NCBI RefSeq assembly: GCF_000507185.2
Contig: NZ_AYTM02000002.1
Span: forward strand, 2,379,501 to 2,443,500
Reading direction: 5' to 3'
Length of the DNA: 64,000 nucleotides
Source: Pseudomonas syringae KCTC 12500
Lineage (GTDB): Bacteria > Pseudomonadota > Gammaproteobacteria > Pseudomonadales > Pseudomonadaceae
The notes under the pieces are model-generated. The model saw only the letters and a program-made list of their open reading frames with translations. It was not told where the DNA came from and ran no database searches. Shown one piece after another: positions 9,500 to 20,173 of the stretch. A program made the translations under genes and the position numbers. Position 1 is the first letter of the stretch. Each line of letters opens with the position of its first letter.

Positions 9500-10894
9500 A
9501 TGAGCACCGACAAGACCAACCAGTCCTGGGGCGGCCGCTTCAGTGAACCCGTCGACGCGTTTGTCGCGCGTTTCACCGCCTCCGTCACCTTCGATCAACG
9601 CCTGTATCGCCACGACATCATGGGCTCCATCGCCCACGCCACAATGCTGGCCAAGGTGGGCGTACTGACCGACGCCGAGCGCGATACCATCGTTGACGGC
9701 CTGAACACCATTCAGGCCGAGATCGAGGCTGGCCAGTTCGACTGGCGCGTCGATCTGGAAGACGTGCACATGAACATTGAAGCACGCCTGACCGACCGCA
9801 TCGGTATCACCGGCAAGAAGCTGCACACCGGTCGCAGCCGCAATGATCAGGTCGCCACCGATATCCGTCTGTGGCTGCGCGACGAAATCGACCTGATCCT
9901 CAGCGAAATCACACGTTTGCAGCAAGGCCTGCTGGGCCAGGCCGAGCGTGAAGCTGAAACCATCATGCCCGGTTTTACCCACTTGCAGACGGCCCAGCCG
10001 GTAACATTCGGTCACCATATGCTGGCTTGGTTCGAAATGCTCAGCCGCGACTACGAGCGTCTGGTCGACTGCCGCAAGCGTCTCAACCGCATGCCGCTGG
10101 GCAGCGCGGCGCTGGCGGGCACCACCTACCCGATCGACCGCGAGCTGACCTGCACACTGCTGGGCTTCGACGTGGTGGGCGGCAACTCGCTGGACGGCGT
10201 ATCGGATCGCGACTTCGCCATCGAATTCTGCTCGGCTGCGTCCATCGCCATGATGCACCTGTCGCGCTTTTCGGAAGAGCTGGTGCTCTGGACCAGTGCG
10301 CAGTTCCAGTTCATCGACCTGCCGGACCGCTTCTGCACCGGCAGCTCGATCATGCCGCAAAAGAAAAACCCCGATGTCCCTGAGCTGGTTCGCGGCAAGA
10401 GCGGCCGTGTGTTCGGTGCCCTGATGGGCCTGCTGACCCTGATGAAAGGCCAGCCGCTGGCGTACAACAAGGACAACCAGGAAGACAAGGAACCGCTGTT
10501 TGACGCCGCCGACACCCTGCGTGATTCGTTGCGTGCGTTCGCCGACATGATTCCTGCGATCAAGCCCAGGCACGCGATGATGCGTGAGGCGGCGCTGCGC
10601 GGGTTCTCGACCGCCACCGATCTGGCCGACTACCTGGTCCGTCGTGGTCTGCCGTTCCGTGACTGCCACGAAATCGTCGGTCACGCAGTGAAGTACGGTG
10701 TGGAAACCGGCAAGGACCTGGCAGAGATGAGCCTGGAAGAGCTGCGTCAGTTCAGCAACCAGATCGAACAGGACGTCTTCGCCGTGCTGACCCTGGAAGG
10801 CTCGGTGAATGCCCGTAACCACATAGGCGGCACCGCCCCCGAACAGGTCCGCGCTGCCGTGGTTCGCGGCCAGGAACTGCTGGCCGGTCGCTGA
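9500..10894 (+). CDS. argH: Argininosuccinate lyase
   Basis: A 464-aa fumarase/aspartase superfamily enzyme that splits argininosuccinate into arginine and fumarate, the last step of arginine synthesis. The superfamily signature [12 protein letters not shown] is present near residue 280, as are TGRSRNDQ and [12 protein letters not shown] chose the ATG at 9500 ([14 protein letters not shown]), the usual family start; the upstream extension of the frame overlaps the divergent algZ gene. A palindromic repeat region follows its stop. Confidence 0.98.
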   Translation: MSTDKTNQSWGGRFSEPVDAFVARFTASVTFDQRLYRHDIMGSIAHATMLAKVGVLTDAERDTIVDGLNTIQAEIEAGQFDWRVDLEDVHMNIEARLTDRIGITGKKLHTGRSRNDQVATDIRLWLRDEIDLILSEITRLQQGLLGQAEREAETIMPGFTHLQTAQPVTFGHHMLAWFEMLSRDYERLVDCRKRLNRMPLGSAALAGTTYPIDRELTCTLLGFDVVGGNSLDGVSDRDFAIEFCSAASIAMMHLSRFSEELVLWTSAQFQFIDLPDRFCTGSSIMPQKKNPDVPELVRGKSGRVFGALMGLLTLMKGQPLAYNKDNQEDKEPLFDAADTLRDSLRAFADMIPAIKPRHAMMREAALRGFSTATDLADYLVRRGLPFRDCHEIVGHAVKYGVETGKDLAEMSLEELRQFSNQIEQDVFAVLTLEGSVNARNHIGGTAPEQVRAAVVRGQELLAGR

Positions 10895-10916
10895 ACATAC
10901 CCCGCGTAGCCCCTGA

Positions 10917-11040
10917 TGACGCGGAGCATCGGCACGATAGAAATCTCAAGGTTTCATCGTTCCCATGTTCCGCATGCGAATGCTGTTCTGGACGCTCTGC
11001 GTCCTATCCTGAATGTGCGCCGCAGAGCGTCACAAAACGA
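10917..11040. repeat. Dispersed palindromic repeat, GACGCGGAGC...GCTCTGCGTC type
   Basis: The segment begins GACGCGGAGCAT, contains an ATCGTTCCCATG core and returns through GACGCTCTGCGTC, then carries another CGCAGAGCGTC. The same building blocks occur at 27356-27472 and in part at 32040-32066. These are dispersed palindromic repeats that can fold as long hairpins behind gene ends; here one follows argH. It contains no gene. Confidence 0.6.
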
Positions 11041-11147
11041 CCGTGTTCTCGTGCACCTAGCATTCCTACAACTCTTTCAGCACCTGCCGATTTCCCTCCA
11101 GCGCACCCCGCCGCTATCATCCCCGCTTCTTGTGGGGGACTTATCCG

Positions 11148-12389
11148 ATGCTCAATGGCCTGTGGCTTGGTTTTTTTGTCGTGGCGACGATTTCCGCGCT
11201 GGTGCAGTGGCTGGTAGGCGGCAACGCCGGCATTTTTGCCGCTATGGTCGAAAGTATCTTTGCCATGGCCAAGCTGTCGGTCGAGGTCATGGTGCTGCTG
11301 TTCGGCACGCTGACTCTATGGCTGGGCTTTTTGCGCATCGCCGAGAAGGCCGGCATCGTCGACTGGCTGGCCAAGGTCCTCGGGCCGCTGTTTCTGCGCT
11401 TGATGCCGGAAGTGCCGCCCGGCCACCCTGCGCTGGGACTGATCACCCTCAACTTCGCCGCCAATGCGCTGGGCCTCGACAACGCCGCCACGCCGATCGG
11501 CCTAAAGGCCATGCGCTCGCTGCAGGAACTCAACCCCAGCAAGACCGCCGCCAGTAACGCGCAGATCCTGTTTCTGGTGCTCAACGCCTCATCCCTGACC
11601 CTGCTGCCGGTGACGATCTTCATGTACCGCGCCCAGCAAGGTGCGCCTGACCCGACCCTGGTATTCCTGCCGATCCTGCTGGCCACCAGTGTCTCGACCA
11701 TCGTCGGCCTTCTGTCGGTCGCATTCATGCAGCGTCTGCGTCTGTGGGACCCGGTGGTGCTCGCCTACCTCATCCCCGGCGCCCTGCTGCTGGGCACATT
11801 CATGGCCTTTCTCGGCACGCTGTCGGTGGCTGCGCTGGCGGGTCTGTCGTCGATTCTGGGCAACCTCACGCTGTTCGGCCTGATCATGATGTTTCTGATC
11901 ATTGGCACGCTACGCAAGGTGCTGGTCTACGAGGCCTTTGTCGAAGGTGCGAAGGAAGGTTTCGACGTCGCCAAGAGCCTGTTGCCTTATCTGGTCGCCA
12001 TGCTCTGTGCGGTGGGCGTGCTGCGCGCATCCGGCGCGCTGGACTTCGGTCTGGAAGGCATTCGGCATCTGGTGCAGTGGCTGGGCCTGGACACGCGCTT
12101 CGTCGATGCGCTGCCGACCGCGATGGTCAAACCCTTCTCGGGCAGCGCCGCCCGTGCCTTGTTGATCGAAACCATGCAGACCCAAGGCGTGGATAGCTTC
12201 GCTGCATTGGCCGCTGCCACGATTCAGGGCAGCACCGAGACCACGTTCTACGTACTTGCCGTGTACTTCGGCGCCGTGGGCATTCAGCGCGCTCGCCATG
12301 CTGTGGGCTGCGCGCTGCTGGCCGAGTTTTCCGGTGTCGTGGCCGCGATCTTCGTCTGCTACTGGTTCTTCGGCGCGACCGCCACCTGA
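11148..12389 (+). CDS. SpmA/SpmB-like nucleoside-recognition (gate) membrane protein
   Basis: A 413-aa polytopic membrane protein made of two 'gate'/nucleoside-recognition domains, corresponding to a SpmA-SpmB fusion. The first domain holds the NFAANALGLDNAATPIG region and the second GSAARALLIE followed by STETTFYVLAVYFG. Homologues are widespread in non-sporulating bacteria; their substrate is not firmly known. The start at 11148 has a GGGGGAC site 8-10 bp upstream. It ends 4 bp before the convergent DUF5924 gene. Confidence 0.85.
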   Translation: MLNGLWLGFFVVATISALVQWLVGGNAGIFAAMVESIFAMAKLSVEVMVLLFGTLTLWLGFLRIAEKAGIVDWLAKVLGPLFLRLMPEVPPGHPALGLITLNFAANALGLDNAATPIGLKAMRSLQELNPSKTAASNAQILFLVLNASSLTLLPVTIFMYRAQQGAPDPTLVFLPILLATSVSTIVGLLSVAFMQRLRLWDPVVLAYLIPGALLLGTFMAFLGTLSVAALAGLSSILGNLTLFGLIMMFLIIGTLRKVLVYEAFVEGAKEGFDVAKSLLPYLVAMLCAVGVLRASGALDFGLEGIRHLVQWLGLDTRFVDALPTAMVKPFSGSAARALLIETMQTQGVDSFAALAAATIQGSTETTFYVLAVYFGAVGIQRARHAVGCALLAEFSGVVAAIFVCYWFFGATAT

Positions 12390-12393
12390 AGCA

Positions 12394-13602
12394 TTACTGC
12401 GCCGGAGCCTGAGGCGCAGATTCAGCGGGGGCAGACTGCTCAGGTGCCGGCTCGACAGGCGCAGCCTCCTGCTTCTCCTGCTTCGGCTTATCAGCCGGCG
12501 CGGACTCAGGTGTGGTCTCTTCAGCCGAGTCGCCGCCCGGCTTGAGCTTGATTATCCGCCCGGTAGGTCGCTTGACTGCCGGTTGATCATTGTCTGTGAC
12601 GACAAAACGCAGTACGCCGATCATCTGGCCGTCCTCGGTCAGCACCCTCACCTGCCAGCGTCCCGTCACGTCCTCCGGGAAGTTCTGCTTGCGCGTCCAG
12701 GCGCGATAGCCTTCCTTGCGGCCGCCGTGGATATCCAGCGCGATGCGGTCCATCTCTTCGCCTTCATGCCACCACACATGGTAGATACGCTCATCCAGGC
12801 CACGCGGCGCGTTGATGGCGGTGTACGCATACAGGCCGCCGTTGCGCAGCTGCTTGGCGCTGATCAGCGAAATACTGTCGCCCGGCGTACGGTTCTTGTT
12901 ATCGAAGTCCGGGCTCACCGCCACTTCGGTCAACCACAGCGTCGCAGGTGGCACCCAGGAGCGCAGCAACCAGCCCGCAGCGCCGATGGCCAGGATGATG
13001 CTGATCACGGCCAGTGCGCTGCGCCAGGTGTTGAGCGGGAAATTCGACATCAGGCTGGGCGCCGACAGCAGCATCGCCACGCCCAGGGCCAGTTTGTAAC
13101 TCTCGGCGGTGGTCAGGTGCAGGATGATCGGCAGCGCGGTCAGCAGTGCGGCGAACAGCGTCAGGGTGTGCAGCGTCATGAACAGCCAGCGCCTGGGCGC
13201 CAGCCATTTGTAGTAGAGAGGGTCGATGATCGAAATCAGCCCGGCAGCCCCGAGCACCGCAGTGAACACCGCCTGACCACTGTTCCAGGTGGTGGTGATG
13301 AAAAAGAACGGCAGCACGAAGAACAGGCTTTCCTGATGGATCATCTGCGTGCCGTAGCGCAGCAAACCCTGCGGGATCTCGCGGCCCAGCGCCCTGTTGA
13401 GCAACCCGACCATGGTGTTTTCGACCATCAGCCACAGCCAGCTGATCAGCATCACCACCGCGATCCAGGTGGCCAGCCCTGCCTGGCGATCAACCAGAAT
13501 GAAACTGGCGATACCGGAAACGAAACCAAACGCCGCAATGAGCCCCGGATAGCGCTGCATCAAGTTGAGCACGGGTGTCACATAGCGATTCACGTCAAGC
13601 AT
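12394..13602 (-). CDS. DUF5924/DUF2914 family membrane protein
   Basis: A 402-aa protein. Residues 1-~205 contain about six membrane helices in pairs. Residues ~220-345 form a soluble DUF2914-like domain with the HVWWHEGEEMDRI, GYRAWTRKQNFP and GRWQVRVLTEDGQ segments, probably beta-rich and periplasmic. The last ~50 residues are a Pro/Ala/Glu low-complexity tail. Function is unknown. The start is uncertain: the ATG at 13602 begins just before the first helix, but no convincing RBS is seen and GTG 13614 is an alternative. Confidence 0.75.
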   Translation of the reverse strand: MLDVNRYVTPVLNLMQRYPGLIAAFGFVSGIASFILVDRQAGLATWIAVVMLISWLWLMVENTMVGLLNRALGREIPQGLLRYGTQMIHQESLFFVLPFFFITTTWNSGQAVFTAVLGAAGLISIIDPLYYKWLAPRRWLFMTLHTLTLFAALLTALPIILHLTTAESYKLALGVAMLLSAPSLMSNFPLNTWRSALAVISIILAIGAAGWLLRSWVPPATLWLTEVAVSPDFDNKNRTPGDSISLISAKQLRNGGLYAYTAINAPRGLDERIYHVWWHEGEEMDRIALDIHGGRKEGYRAWTRKQNFPEDVTGRWQVRVLTEDGQMIGVLRFVVTDNDQPAVKRPTGRIIKLKPGGDSAEETTPESAPADKPKQEKQEAAPVEPAPEQSAPAESAPQAPAQ

Positions 13603-13697
13603 CGGAGGGGTCACTCGGTTCTGTTCATACAAAAAAACGCGCAGCGTAACAACGCGGCGCGGTGCCTTCACCCTGGGTGCAGTTCGGCGTCAGGATT

Positions 13698-15074
13698 CTA
13701 TTTGCTGCGTGCACGCCAGCGCCACAGGGCCAGCAGTGCGATGAAACCCAGTACCCCGCCAATCAGCCAATACAGACCGTCATAACTGAACAGCGGCTTT
13801 TCAATGCGCATGTAACCCGGCTGGGCAAGCAACTGGCGCATCGCCTGATTGGCGGTTTCCAGCTTCACCGCCTTGATCCGTTTGGCCGGATCCTCGAAGC
13901 GCCCGTTTTCATAATCGTTGAGCGCGCTCCAATAGTAGTCGGCCAGCGCACTATTGCCTTGAGTGGCCCAAGATTGCCGGTCTATGGCGAGCTGCTGCAG
14001 CCGCGCAAATGTGGCGGGCTGCATGCCTTCTTTTTGCAGGCGCTCGACCAGAGCGCGAATGTCGCGCTCGGCTTCATCGGCATCGTCACGCTCGACATCG
14101 GCATTCAGGCTCAGAAACCCGACATCGCCGAACACTTCGCGCTCTGCAGAGGGGCCGTAGGACAAACTGTGTTTCAGGCGCAGCTCAGTGTAGAGCGTCC
14201 AGTCCAGATAGGCTTTGACCAGCTCCCAGGTTTCGTCGTGCTGATCGTCGAGCTGCGGCTCGGGGTAGATCAGGTGCAGCTTGGCGCTCTCGCCCAGCCC
14301 GCCGCGCTCAAGCTCGCGGCGTGGTTCGGCAGAGCCGCTGCCCTGCGCCAGCGGCGGGTGGTCGATCGGGTCGGTGGGGGCGAGCTTGCCGTAGGTGCGC
14401 TCCAGATAGGCTGGCAGCAGCTTGTCGAGATCACCCACCGCAATCAGCGTCATGTTGTTGGGGGCATACCAGTTGGCGAAGATGTCTTCGATGTGCTCCA
14501 GCTTGATGCCGTCCACCTCGGGACGGTCGGCACATTTTAGCCCCAGTTCCACGGCGAGCTGGCTGCTGGCGCTGCGCCCGGAATCACGCCGGTCAAGCAG
14601 GCGCTGCAAGTGCGAGAAGTGCCCGCCATCTTCACGCTCGACCACGCGTTTGACGCCGTCCAGCCGCGCCTGACTCAGCTCGGTTTTGGTCATGATTTCC
14701 AGCAACAGGTCGAGCACCTTGCGCTGGTTTCGCGCAGGCGCTTCGATCACGAAGGTGGTGTCGGCGTTGCTGGTGAAGGCGTTCCACTCGCCGCCCAGTG
14801 CCTGCATACGCTCTTCCAGCCCGCCTTCACCGCTGTCATCCACGCCGCTGAACAGCAGGTGTTCCAGCAGATGCGGCAGTTCCTTGTCCTGGCACGGGAA
14901 GTCATCGAAGCCGATACCCACCACCAGGCGAATGGCGACGTGACCCTTGTCGTAACCGGGTTTGAGAATGACTTGCAAACCATTGGGCAGCAGGTAGCCC
15001 TCGACCTGAAGACGGTCAAGGGCGAATGAGGGGAGTGAACCGAGGAGCAGACAAGCGAACAGCAGGCAACGCAT
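13698..15074 (-). CDS. M16 family zinc metallopeptidase, membrane-anchored
   Basis: A 458-aa protein. Signal peptide at 1-18 (MRCLLFACLLLGSLPSFA), then an insulinase-type M16 domain with the inverted zinc motif HLLEHLLF (HxxEH) near residue 67 and the downstream glutamate region, then a second M16 fold that usually lacks the motif. A C-terminal helix (~435-453) ends in a basic WRWRARSK tail, suggesting a single membrane anchor with the protease in the periplasm. Pseudomonas proteins of this type are annotated as insulinase family or coenzyme PQQ PqqF-like; the substrate is unknown. Confidence 0.85.
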   Translation of the reverse strand: MRCLLFACLLLGSLPSFALDRLQVEGYLLPNGLQVILKPGYDKGHVAIRLVVGIGFDDFPCQDKELPHLLEHLLFSGVDDSGEGGLEERMQALGGEWNAFTSNADTTFVIEAPARNQRKVLDLLLEIMTKTELSQARLDGVKRVVEREDGGHFSHLQRLLDRRDSGRSASSQLAVELGLKCADRPEVDGIKLEHIEDIFANWYAPNNMTLIAVGDLDKLLPAYLERTYGKLAPTDPIDHPPLAQGSGSAEPRRELERGGLGESAKLHLIYPEPQLDDQHDETWELVKAYLDWTLYTELRLKHSLSYGPSAEREVFGDVGFLSLNADVERDDADEAERDIRALVERLQKEGMQPATFARLQQLAIDRQSWATQGNSALADYYWSALNDYENGRFEDPAKRIKAVKLETANQAMRQLLAQPGYMRIEKPLFSYDGLYWLIGGVLGFIALLALWRWRARSK

Positions 15075-15131
15075 AAAACAGCTTTCCTGGCGGGCCGGTA
15101 TGTTTAACAGACTTCACCTCCGCCCTTACGT

Positions 15132-16784
15132 TCATAGTGATCTGTCTGCCTCGCCCTCGCTTGACAAGGCTCCTGTATCAGCGGTTTCCAGCACCACGTA
15201 GGCGCTGCTGCAAAACAGCGAGTTCAGACGCTTCATGTCGGCAATCAGTTCCAGGTGCAGCGAACTGGTTTCGATGCTCTGGACCACCTTGTTGCGCAAA
15301 CGGCTGACGTGGGCGTGCGCCAGGCGTCGCTCCTCGGCCCTGAACTGGCGCTTCTCGCGCAATAACTGACGTGCGCTTTCGTGGTCGCCGCTGAGGAACA
15401 CCGAAAGGCCCAGGCGCAGGTTCGACTGTAATTGGATCTGCAGATCGGCAAGTTCTTCAAGACCGACTTCAGAGAACGACCGGCGATGCGCTGTCTTCTG
15501 CTGCTGGATCTTGCGCAGCATGCGTTCGATCAGGCCGCTGGCCAGTTCCAGGTTGATGGTCAGCTCGATGATCTCGGCCCAGCGCCGGTTATCGTGCTCG
15601 CCGAGGTCCTCACGCGGCATTTGCGCCAGGTACAGCTTGATCGCGCTGTACAGCGCTTCGACGTCGTCGTTGAGGCGGCGCACTTCCTGAGTCACCGCCG
15701 TTTGCGTGCCACGCAGCACCGCCAGCATCGAGGCGAGCATGCTCTCGATCAGATCGCCCATCCGCAGGGTTTCACGCACCGCGTTGGCCAGCGCGAGGCT
15801 GGGTGTCGACAGTGCGGTCAGGTCCAGGTGACGCGGCTTGGCCAGGCCGCCGACTTCGTTCTGCTGCGGCAGCAGATACAAGCACAACCGCGCCATCGGG
15901 GCTACGGTTGGCAGCATGATCAGGCAGCGCACCGTGTTGTAGAGCAGGTGAAAGCCGATAACCAGTTCCTGCGGACTAAAGCCGAGGGTGTCGATCCAGG
16001 CAACCAGCGGGTCGAGCACCGGAAAGATCAGCAGCAGGCCGAGCAGCTTGTACAGCAGACTGCCCAGCGCCACCTGCCGACCGGCAACGTTCTGCATGCT
16101 GGTACTGAGGAAGGCCAGCAGACCGCTGCCGATATTGGCCCCGATCACCAGGCCGATCGCCACCGGCAAGCCAATGACTTCGGTGCCTGCCAATGTCGCC
16201 GTCAGCAGCACTGCCGCCAGGCTGGAATAGGAGATCAGCGCGAACATGGCGCCCACCAGCGCATCCAGCAGCAGGTCGCCGGTCAGCGAGGCGAACAGCA
16301 CCTTGACCCCCGCGGCCTGGGTGATCGGTGCGGCGGCCTCGACGATCAGCTGCAAGGCCAGCACGATCAGGCCCAGGCCGATACCGACCCGCCCCAGTTG
16401 ACCGGCACGGGTCTGCTTGCGCGACAGGAAGAACACCACGCCAAGGAAGATCAGCAAAGGCGACAGCCATGACAGATCGAAAGTCAGCACGCGAGACATC
16501 AAGGCGGTGCCGACATCGGCGCCAAGCATGATCACCAGCGCAGGCGTCAGCGTCATCAGCCCCTGGCCGACAAACGATGTCACCAGCATGGCGGTGGCGT
16601 TACTGCTCTGTACCAGCGCTGTCACCAGAATGCCGGCGATGAACGCGAGCGGTCGTTTGGACATGTTCTGGCTGAGCACACGACGAAGTTGTGTACCGTA
16701 AACACGAAGGATGCCAGTGCGCACGATATGCGTGCCCCAGATCAGCAGGGCGACGGCAGATAGCAAATCGAGCAGGGTCAGCAT
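15132..16784 (-). CDS. Na+/Pi cotransporter family protein with PhoU-like C-terminus
   Basis: A 550-aa protein. The first ~330 residues are membrane helices with two inverted Na_Pi_cotrans repeats: the QSSNAT motif in repeat one and a SYSSLAA variant in repeat two. Residues ~340-540 are a helical PhoU-like cytoplasmic domain. It should import or export phosphate coupled to sodium. I chose the ATG at 16784 (MLTLLDLLSAVALL) because AGGGGG lies 10 bp upstream; ATG 16811 is possible. The longer frame upstream runs through a mobile repeat and is not believable coding sequence. Confidence 0.87.
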   Translation of the reverse strand: MLTLLDLLSAVALLIWGTHIVRTGILRVYGTQLRRVLSQNMSKRPLAFIAGILVTALVQSSNATAMLVTSFVGQGLMTLTPALVIMLGADVGTALMSRVLTFDLSWLSPLLIFLGVVFFLSRKQTRAGQLGRVGIGLGLIVLALQLIVEAAAPITQAAGVKVLFASLTGDLLLDALVGAMFALISYSSLAAVLLTATLAGTEVIGLPVAIGLVIGANIGSGLLAFLSTSMQNVAGRQVALGSLLYKLLGLLLIFPVLDPLVAWIDTLGFSPQELVIGFHLLYNTVRCLIMLPTVAPMARLCLYLLPQQNEVGGLAKPRHLDLTALSTPSLALANAVRETLRMGDLIESMLASMLAVLRGTQTAVTQEVRRLNDDVEALYSAIKLYLAQMPREDLGEHDNRRWAEIIELTINLELASGLIERMLRKIQQQKTAHRRSFSEVGLEELADLQIQLQSNLRLGLSVFLSGDHESARQLLREKRQFRAEERRLAHAHVSRLRNKVVQSIETSSLHLELIADMKRLNSLFCSSAYVVLETADTGALSSEGEADRSL

Positions 16785-16870
16785 GCGAAAAGCCCCCTGA
16801 GGTTTGCCCATACAGGCGATGAATTGAAAGATGCAGCGTGTAGAGAGCGGGGATGGGTGTAGCGCTCTAC

Positions 16871-17044
16871 TAGGCTCTGTACGAAAAGTGGCTGCGCTCG
16901 GTGATGCTTCGTTAAAAACAGGCTCGGATGCGAGTCCAATCGGAATGCTCATTACAACACGTAGAGTCGAACGCGACCCCGGCCGTTCCTCGCCTGTTTT
17001 TGCCTCGCCTGACCTTCGCTCGCCGACTTTTCGTACAGAGCCTA
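16871..17044. mobile_element. MITE-like element with 19-bp perfect terminal inverted repeats
   Basis: TAGGCTCTGTACGAAAAGT at 16871-16889 is repeated exactly inverted at 17026-17044, bounding a 174-bp element. The inner ends also share an AAAAACAGGC segment in inverse orientation. It contains no transposase, so it looks like a non-autonomous or internally deleted insertion sequence. It lies ~90 bp upstream of the Na/Pi gene within a 437-bp intergenic stretch (16785-17221) that holds no other gene. Confidence 0.7.
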
Positions 17045-17221
17045 AGCTTTTAGTCGGCCACGGGCCTTGGCGCCAGCATCGCACAGCGCGGATTCCATTG
17101 AAATAAAAGTGTCATAAATCAGTATTTTGATATCGCTTGGGCATTCGCCATGGACCCGTCGCACGTGTCTCATGGCTGTTCACCCGCCCTGCCGCCCGAA
17201 GGCGGCGGAAACGTTACCGAG

Positions 17222-17941
17222 TCAATCCATAGTGAACGCAACGTTGGGCTCGAGTTTCATGCCGACGGCTTTTGCGACGTGCATGCCTTTTTCATACGAA
17301 AACGATTTATCTGCAGTGGGCTGGAAGAACTCCACGAAATCCAGGCTGCGGCGACTGAACACGAACCCGCCGATGAGCGGCTGATTGACTGCATACAGGT
17401 GCGGACACAGCGCCATCATCGACGAAGCAGGCACGCCGATCAGGTGTTCCTCAAGATCGCCGGTCTGTTGAGTTTCTTGTGGGTAGAACCACAGTGGCGT
17501 GCTGATGAACAGATAGGCATCCGGCCCCAGGCTGGAAAGCAACGTGCGCACCAGCCATCTCGCCGTATCGGCCGTCAAGTGCTCGACCACATCCAGCAGA
17601 CAGATTATCCGGTACTGGGCCAGCCGCTCGGATGACAGCTCTTGAGCCAGGCCGTGCCAGATGTTGCGGTAGGTAGCGTTCTCATGCAGCTGCGAATTCT
17701 GGCAGTTGGCTTCCCAGCCATCGATGCCGTCCACGGACCAGTGCGCCGTGTCCGGGTTTGCCTTGATCAACGCGCCCAGTGTTCCAGAGCCGAACCCGAT
17801 ATCCAGTACTTCAACATCGGCGCTGAGATCTTTCAGGATATGGAAAATCATCGCCTTGGGAGAGACCGAGTCGCCTTCCACATGGCCGGTTGCAGGCGCG
17901 AAGCCTTCGGTAGGCTGATAGTTTTCAACATATTGCTTCAT
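17222..17941 (-). CDS. Class I SAM-dependent methyltransferase
   Basis: A 239-aa protein with motif I VLDIGFGSGTLG (residues ~45-57), an acidic residue at the end of the second strand (DGIDGWE) and IICLLDVVEHL as the motif IV region, typical of Rossmann-fold methyltransferases such as those acting on small molecules or sugars. The substrate cannot be read from the sequence. It stands alone: about 0.25 kb from the MCP gene upstream and behind the MITE-like repeat. Confidence 0.8.
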   Translation of the reverse strand: MKQYVENYQPTEGFAPATGHVEGDSVSPKAMIFHILKDLSADVEVLDIGFGSGTLGALIKANPDTAHWSVDGIDGWEANCQNSQLHENATYRNIWHGLAQELSSERLAQYRIICLLDVVEHLTADTARWLVRTLLSSLGPDAYLFISTPLWFYPQETQQTGDLEEHLIGVPASSMMALCPHLYAVNQPLIGGFVFSRRSLDFVEFFQPTADKSFSYEKGMHVAKAVGMKLEPNVAFTMD

Positions 17942-18196
17942 GGTCTGGATCCTTGACGATGGTTAGCGAGGTGGGGTTTACCGTAGATCCTGTTGAAGCA
18001 TCCGCGTTGGGGTGTGGGAACAGTGTAGGGGGTTTCGAGTGCCTGGCCGTTAATCCTGCAAAGCTGGCCAGAAACGCTTGGTGACACGAGTGGCGCCTGT
18101 AGCGGCATAGCAGGCTTTGGCGGGTATTCAGAACCTGACGCAAGCGTCTGGAACAGTGTGCCAACGCCGAGCATTGGCAAACTGTTCGGTCAGTTC

Positions 18197-20173
18197 TTAT
18201 CGGAACCGGTCAACCTCGTGACGCAGTTCTGTCGCCAGGCCATTCAGCTCCTGGGCAGTGATGGCGAGGTTGGACATGACCTGGCGCTGTTCGCTGTTGG
18301 CCATGGCGATGCTTTGCAGGTTGCTGCTGAGCATGGTCGCGGTGCTGCTTTGTTCCTGGGTGGCAGTGGTGATCGCGGCGAACTGGTGACCGGCCGAGCG
18401 GCTTTGCTCGTCGATCTGGGCCAGCGCGGAGGCCACTTTGGCGTTCAGCGACAAGCCTTCCTGCATAAGCGTGTTGCCCTGCTGCATGGTGCTGATGGCG
18501 TTGCCGGTTTCCTGCTGGATGCTGGCGATCATGCCGGAAATCTCATCCGTGGCTTCACGGGTGCGCGAGGCCAGGCTGCGGACTTCGTCAGCCACCACGG
18601 CAAAGCCGCGACCCTGCTCACCGGCGCGTGCGGCCTCGATGGCAGCGTTGAGCGCGAGCAGGTTGGTCTGGTCGGCAATCGAGGTAATCACCCCGACAAT
18701 GCTGCCGATTTCCTGCGAGCGTTGGCCCAGCGTGTCGATGACTTTCGCGGTGCTGCTCAGCGAAGTGGCGATCTGTTGCAGCGACGAAGAGGCCTCTTCC
18801 ATCGAAGTACGACCAATGCGTGTCTGCTGGGCATTATCCTGGGCCAGTCGTTCGGTATTGCCCATGTTGTCGGCGATGTTCATCGACGTGGCGCTGAACT
18901 CTTCGACCGCACCGGCCATGCTGGTGATCTCGCCGGATTGCTGCTCCATGCCCTCGAACGCGCCGCCCGACAGGCCGGACAGCGCGTTGGCGCGGGTGCT
19001 GACTTCCTGCGCCGCGGTACGGATATGCGCCACCATCGATGACAGTGCTTCGCTCATCTTGTTGAAGCTGCCCGACAACTGCCCTATCTCGTCATTGCTG
19101 GTCACATTCAGGCGTACGCTCAGGTCGCCTGCACCCAGTGCGTCGGCCTGGCGTACCAATTCGGACAGTGGGCGAAGCTTGCTGCGCAGCAGCCAGATGG
19201 CACTGATCACCGCGATGATCATGGCCAGCAGACTGCCGATCGCCAGTTGCGTGCCGACGTGCCAGGTCACTTCGCTGATTTCCTTGCGCGGCATGCTGGC
19301 GATGACGGTCCAGGGGCCACCAGCGAACGGCTGGCCGACGCTGTAATAGTTGTCATCCCCGTCATCCCAGAACTGCGCCTTGCCCGGTTTGCTGGCGAGC
19401 TCTGCAACTGACTTGGCGGCGCCGTCGAGGGATTTGACGCCTGCCGGTGGAACCAGCCAGGTGCCCTTGTCGTCTAGCAGTGCCAGCGAACCGGTTGAGC
19501 CGATACGGAAGTTCTTGAGGTTATCGAACTGGGTTTTCTGCGCATCGGTGTAATCGAACCCTACGAACAGCGCCGCAATGATCTTGCCGCTGCTGTCGCG
19601 GACCGGGCTGTACTGGGTCATGTAATAACGATCGAACAATACCGCTTTGCCGACATAGCTCTGACCGGCGATCAGGCGCTCGTAGGCTGCGCCCTTGCGG
19701 TCCAGCACGGTGCCGATGGCGCGCGTGCCATCCTGCTTGCTCAGGGAGGTGCTGATCCGGATGAAGTCGTCGCCGCTGCGCACGAAAATGGTCGCGACGC
19801 CGGCGGTCATCGAGCGGAATTCATCGACTTCGGTGAAGTCGTTATTCAGCGCGGCATCACGCAGGAACAGGCCTGGCGTGGACGTGCCCGCCACCGTGAC
19901 CGGCTTGTCGGCTTGCAGGCTCAGGCCAGCGGCGAAGCGTTTTTCGAACAGGCCACTCAAGCGCTGAGTGCTGTCGCGCAGCGTGCTGTGGAAAGTGTTG
20001 AGCTGGTCAGCGAGGAGCCTGGCTTCACTCGACATGTGCTCTTCACGAATGACCAGGTTGGACGCGTCCAGGGACCTCAACGCGAAGAGGGTGCTACCAC
20101 TGATAACCACCGCCAGGATCACGGCCAGAGCAATACCAAGTTGCGAAGCAATTCGGGTACGAGGCTTGGACAT
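18197..20173 (-). CDS. Methyl-accepting chemotaxis protein with Cache-type sensor
   Basis: A 658-aa receptor. TM1 at ~12-32; a periplasmic Cache-type sensor (Cache_3-Cache_2-like) at ~35-305 with the [14 protein letters not shown] segment; TM2 at ~310-330; HAMP at ~331-385; and a cytoplasmic signalling domain whose hairpin tip contains [18 protein letters not shown]. It should sense an extracellular ligand (organic acid or similar) and control CheA. The protein ends [10 protein letters not shown] and lacks a CheR-binding pentapeptide. No chemotaxis neighbours are present, as is usual for orphan Pseudomonas receptors. Confidence 0.93.
   Translation of the reverse strand: MSKPRTRIASQLGIALAVILAVVISGSTLFALRSLDASNLVIREEHMSSEARLLADQLNTFHSTLRDSTQRLSGLFEKRFAAGLSLQADKPVTVAGTSTPGLFLRDAALNNDFTEVDEFRSMTAGVATIFVRSGDDFIRISTSLSKQDGTRAIGTVLDRKGAAYERLIAGQSYVGKAVLFDRYYMTQYSPVRDSSGKIIAALFVGFDYTDAQKTQFDNLKNFRIGSTGSLALLDDKGTWLVPPAGVKSLDGAAKSVAELASKPGKAQFWDDGDDNYYSVGQPFAGGPWTVIASMPRKEISEVTWHVGTQLAIGSLLAMIIAVISAIWLLRSKLRPLSELVRQADALGAGDLSVRLNVTSNDEIGQLSGSFNKMSEALSSMVAHIRTAAQEVSTRANALSGLSGGAFEGMEQQSGEITSMAGAVEEFSATSMNIADNMGNTERLAQDNAQQTRIGRTSMEEASSSLQQIATSLSSTAKVIDTLGQRSQEIGSIVGVITSIADQTNLLALNAAIEAARAGEQGRGFAVVADEVRSLASRTREATDEISGMIASIQQETGNAISTMQQGNTLMQEGLSLNAKVASALAQIDEQSRSAGHQFAAITTATQEQSSTATMLSSNLQSIAMANSEQRQVMSNLAITAQELNGLATELRHEVDRFR

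Noticed and set aside
10916..11557. 213-codon plus-strand frame
   Set aside because: It starts in palindromic repeat DNA and then overlaps the SpmA/SpmB-like gene out of frame.
16785..17084. 100-codon N-terminal extension of the Na/Pi protein
   Set aside because: It passes through the MITE-like element and has no RBS; the family start and a good RBS are at 16784.
17105..17135. TGTCATAAATCAGTATTTTG as a possible Pho box for the Na/Pi gene
   Set aside because: Only one half-site resembles the PhoB consensus, and the MITE-like element lies between it and the gene.
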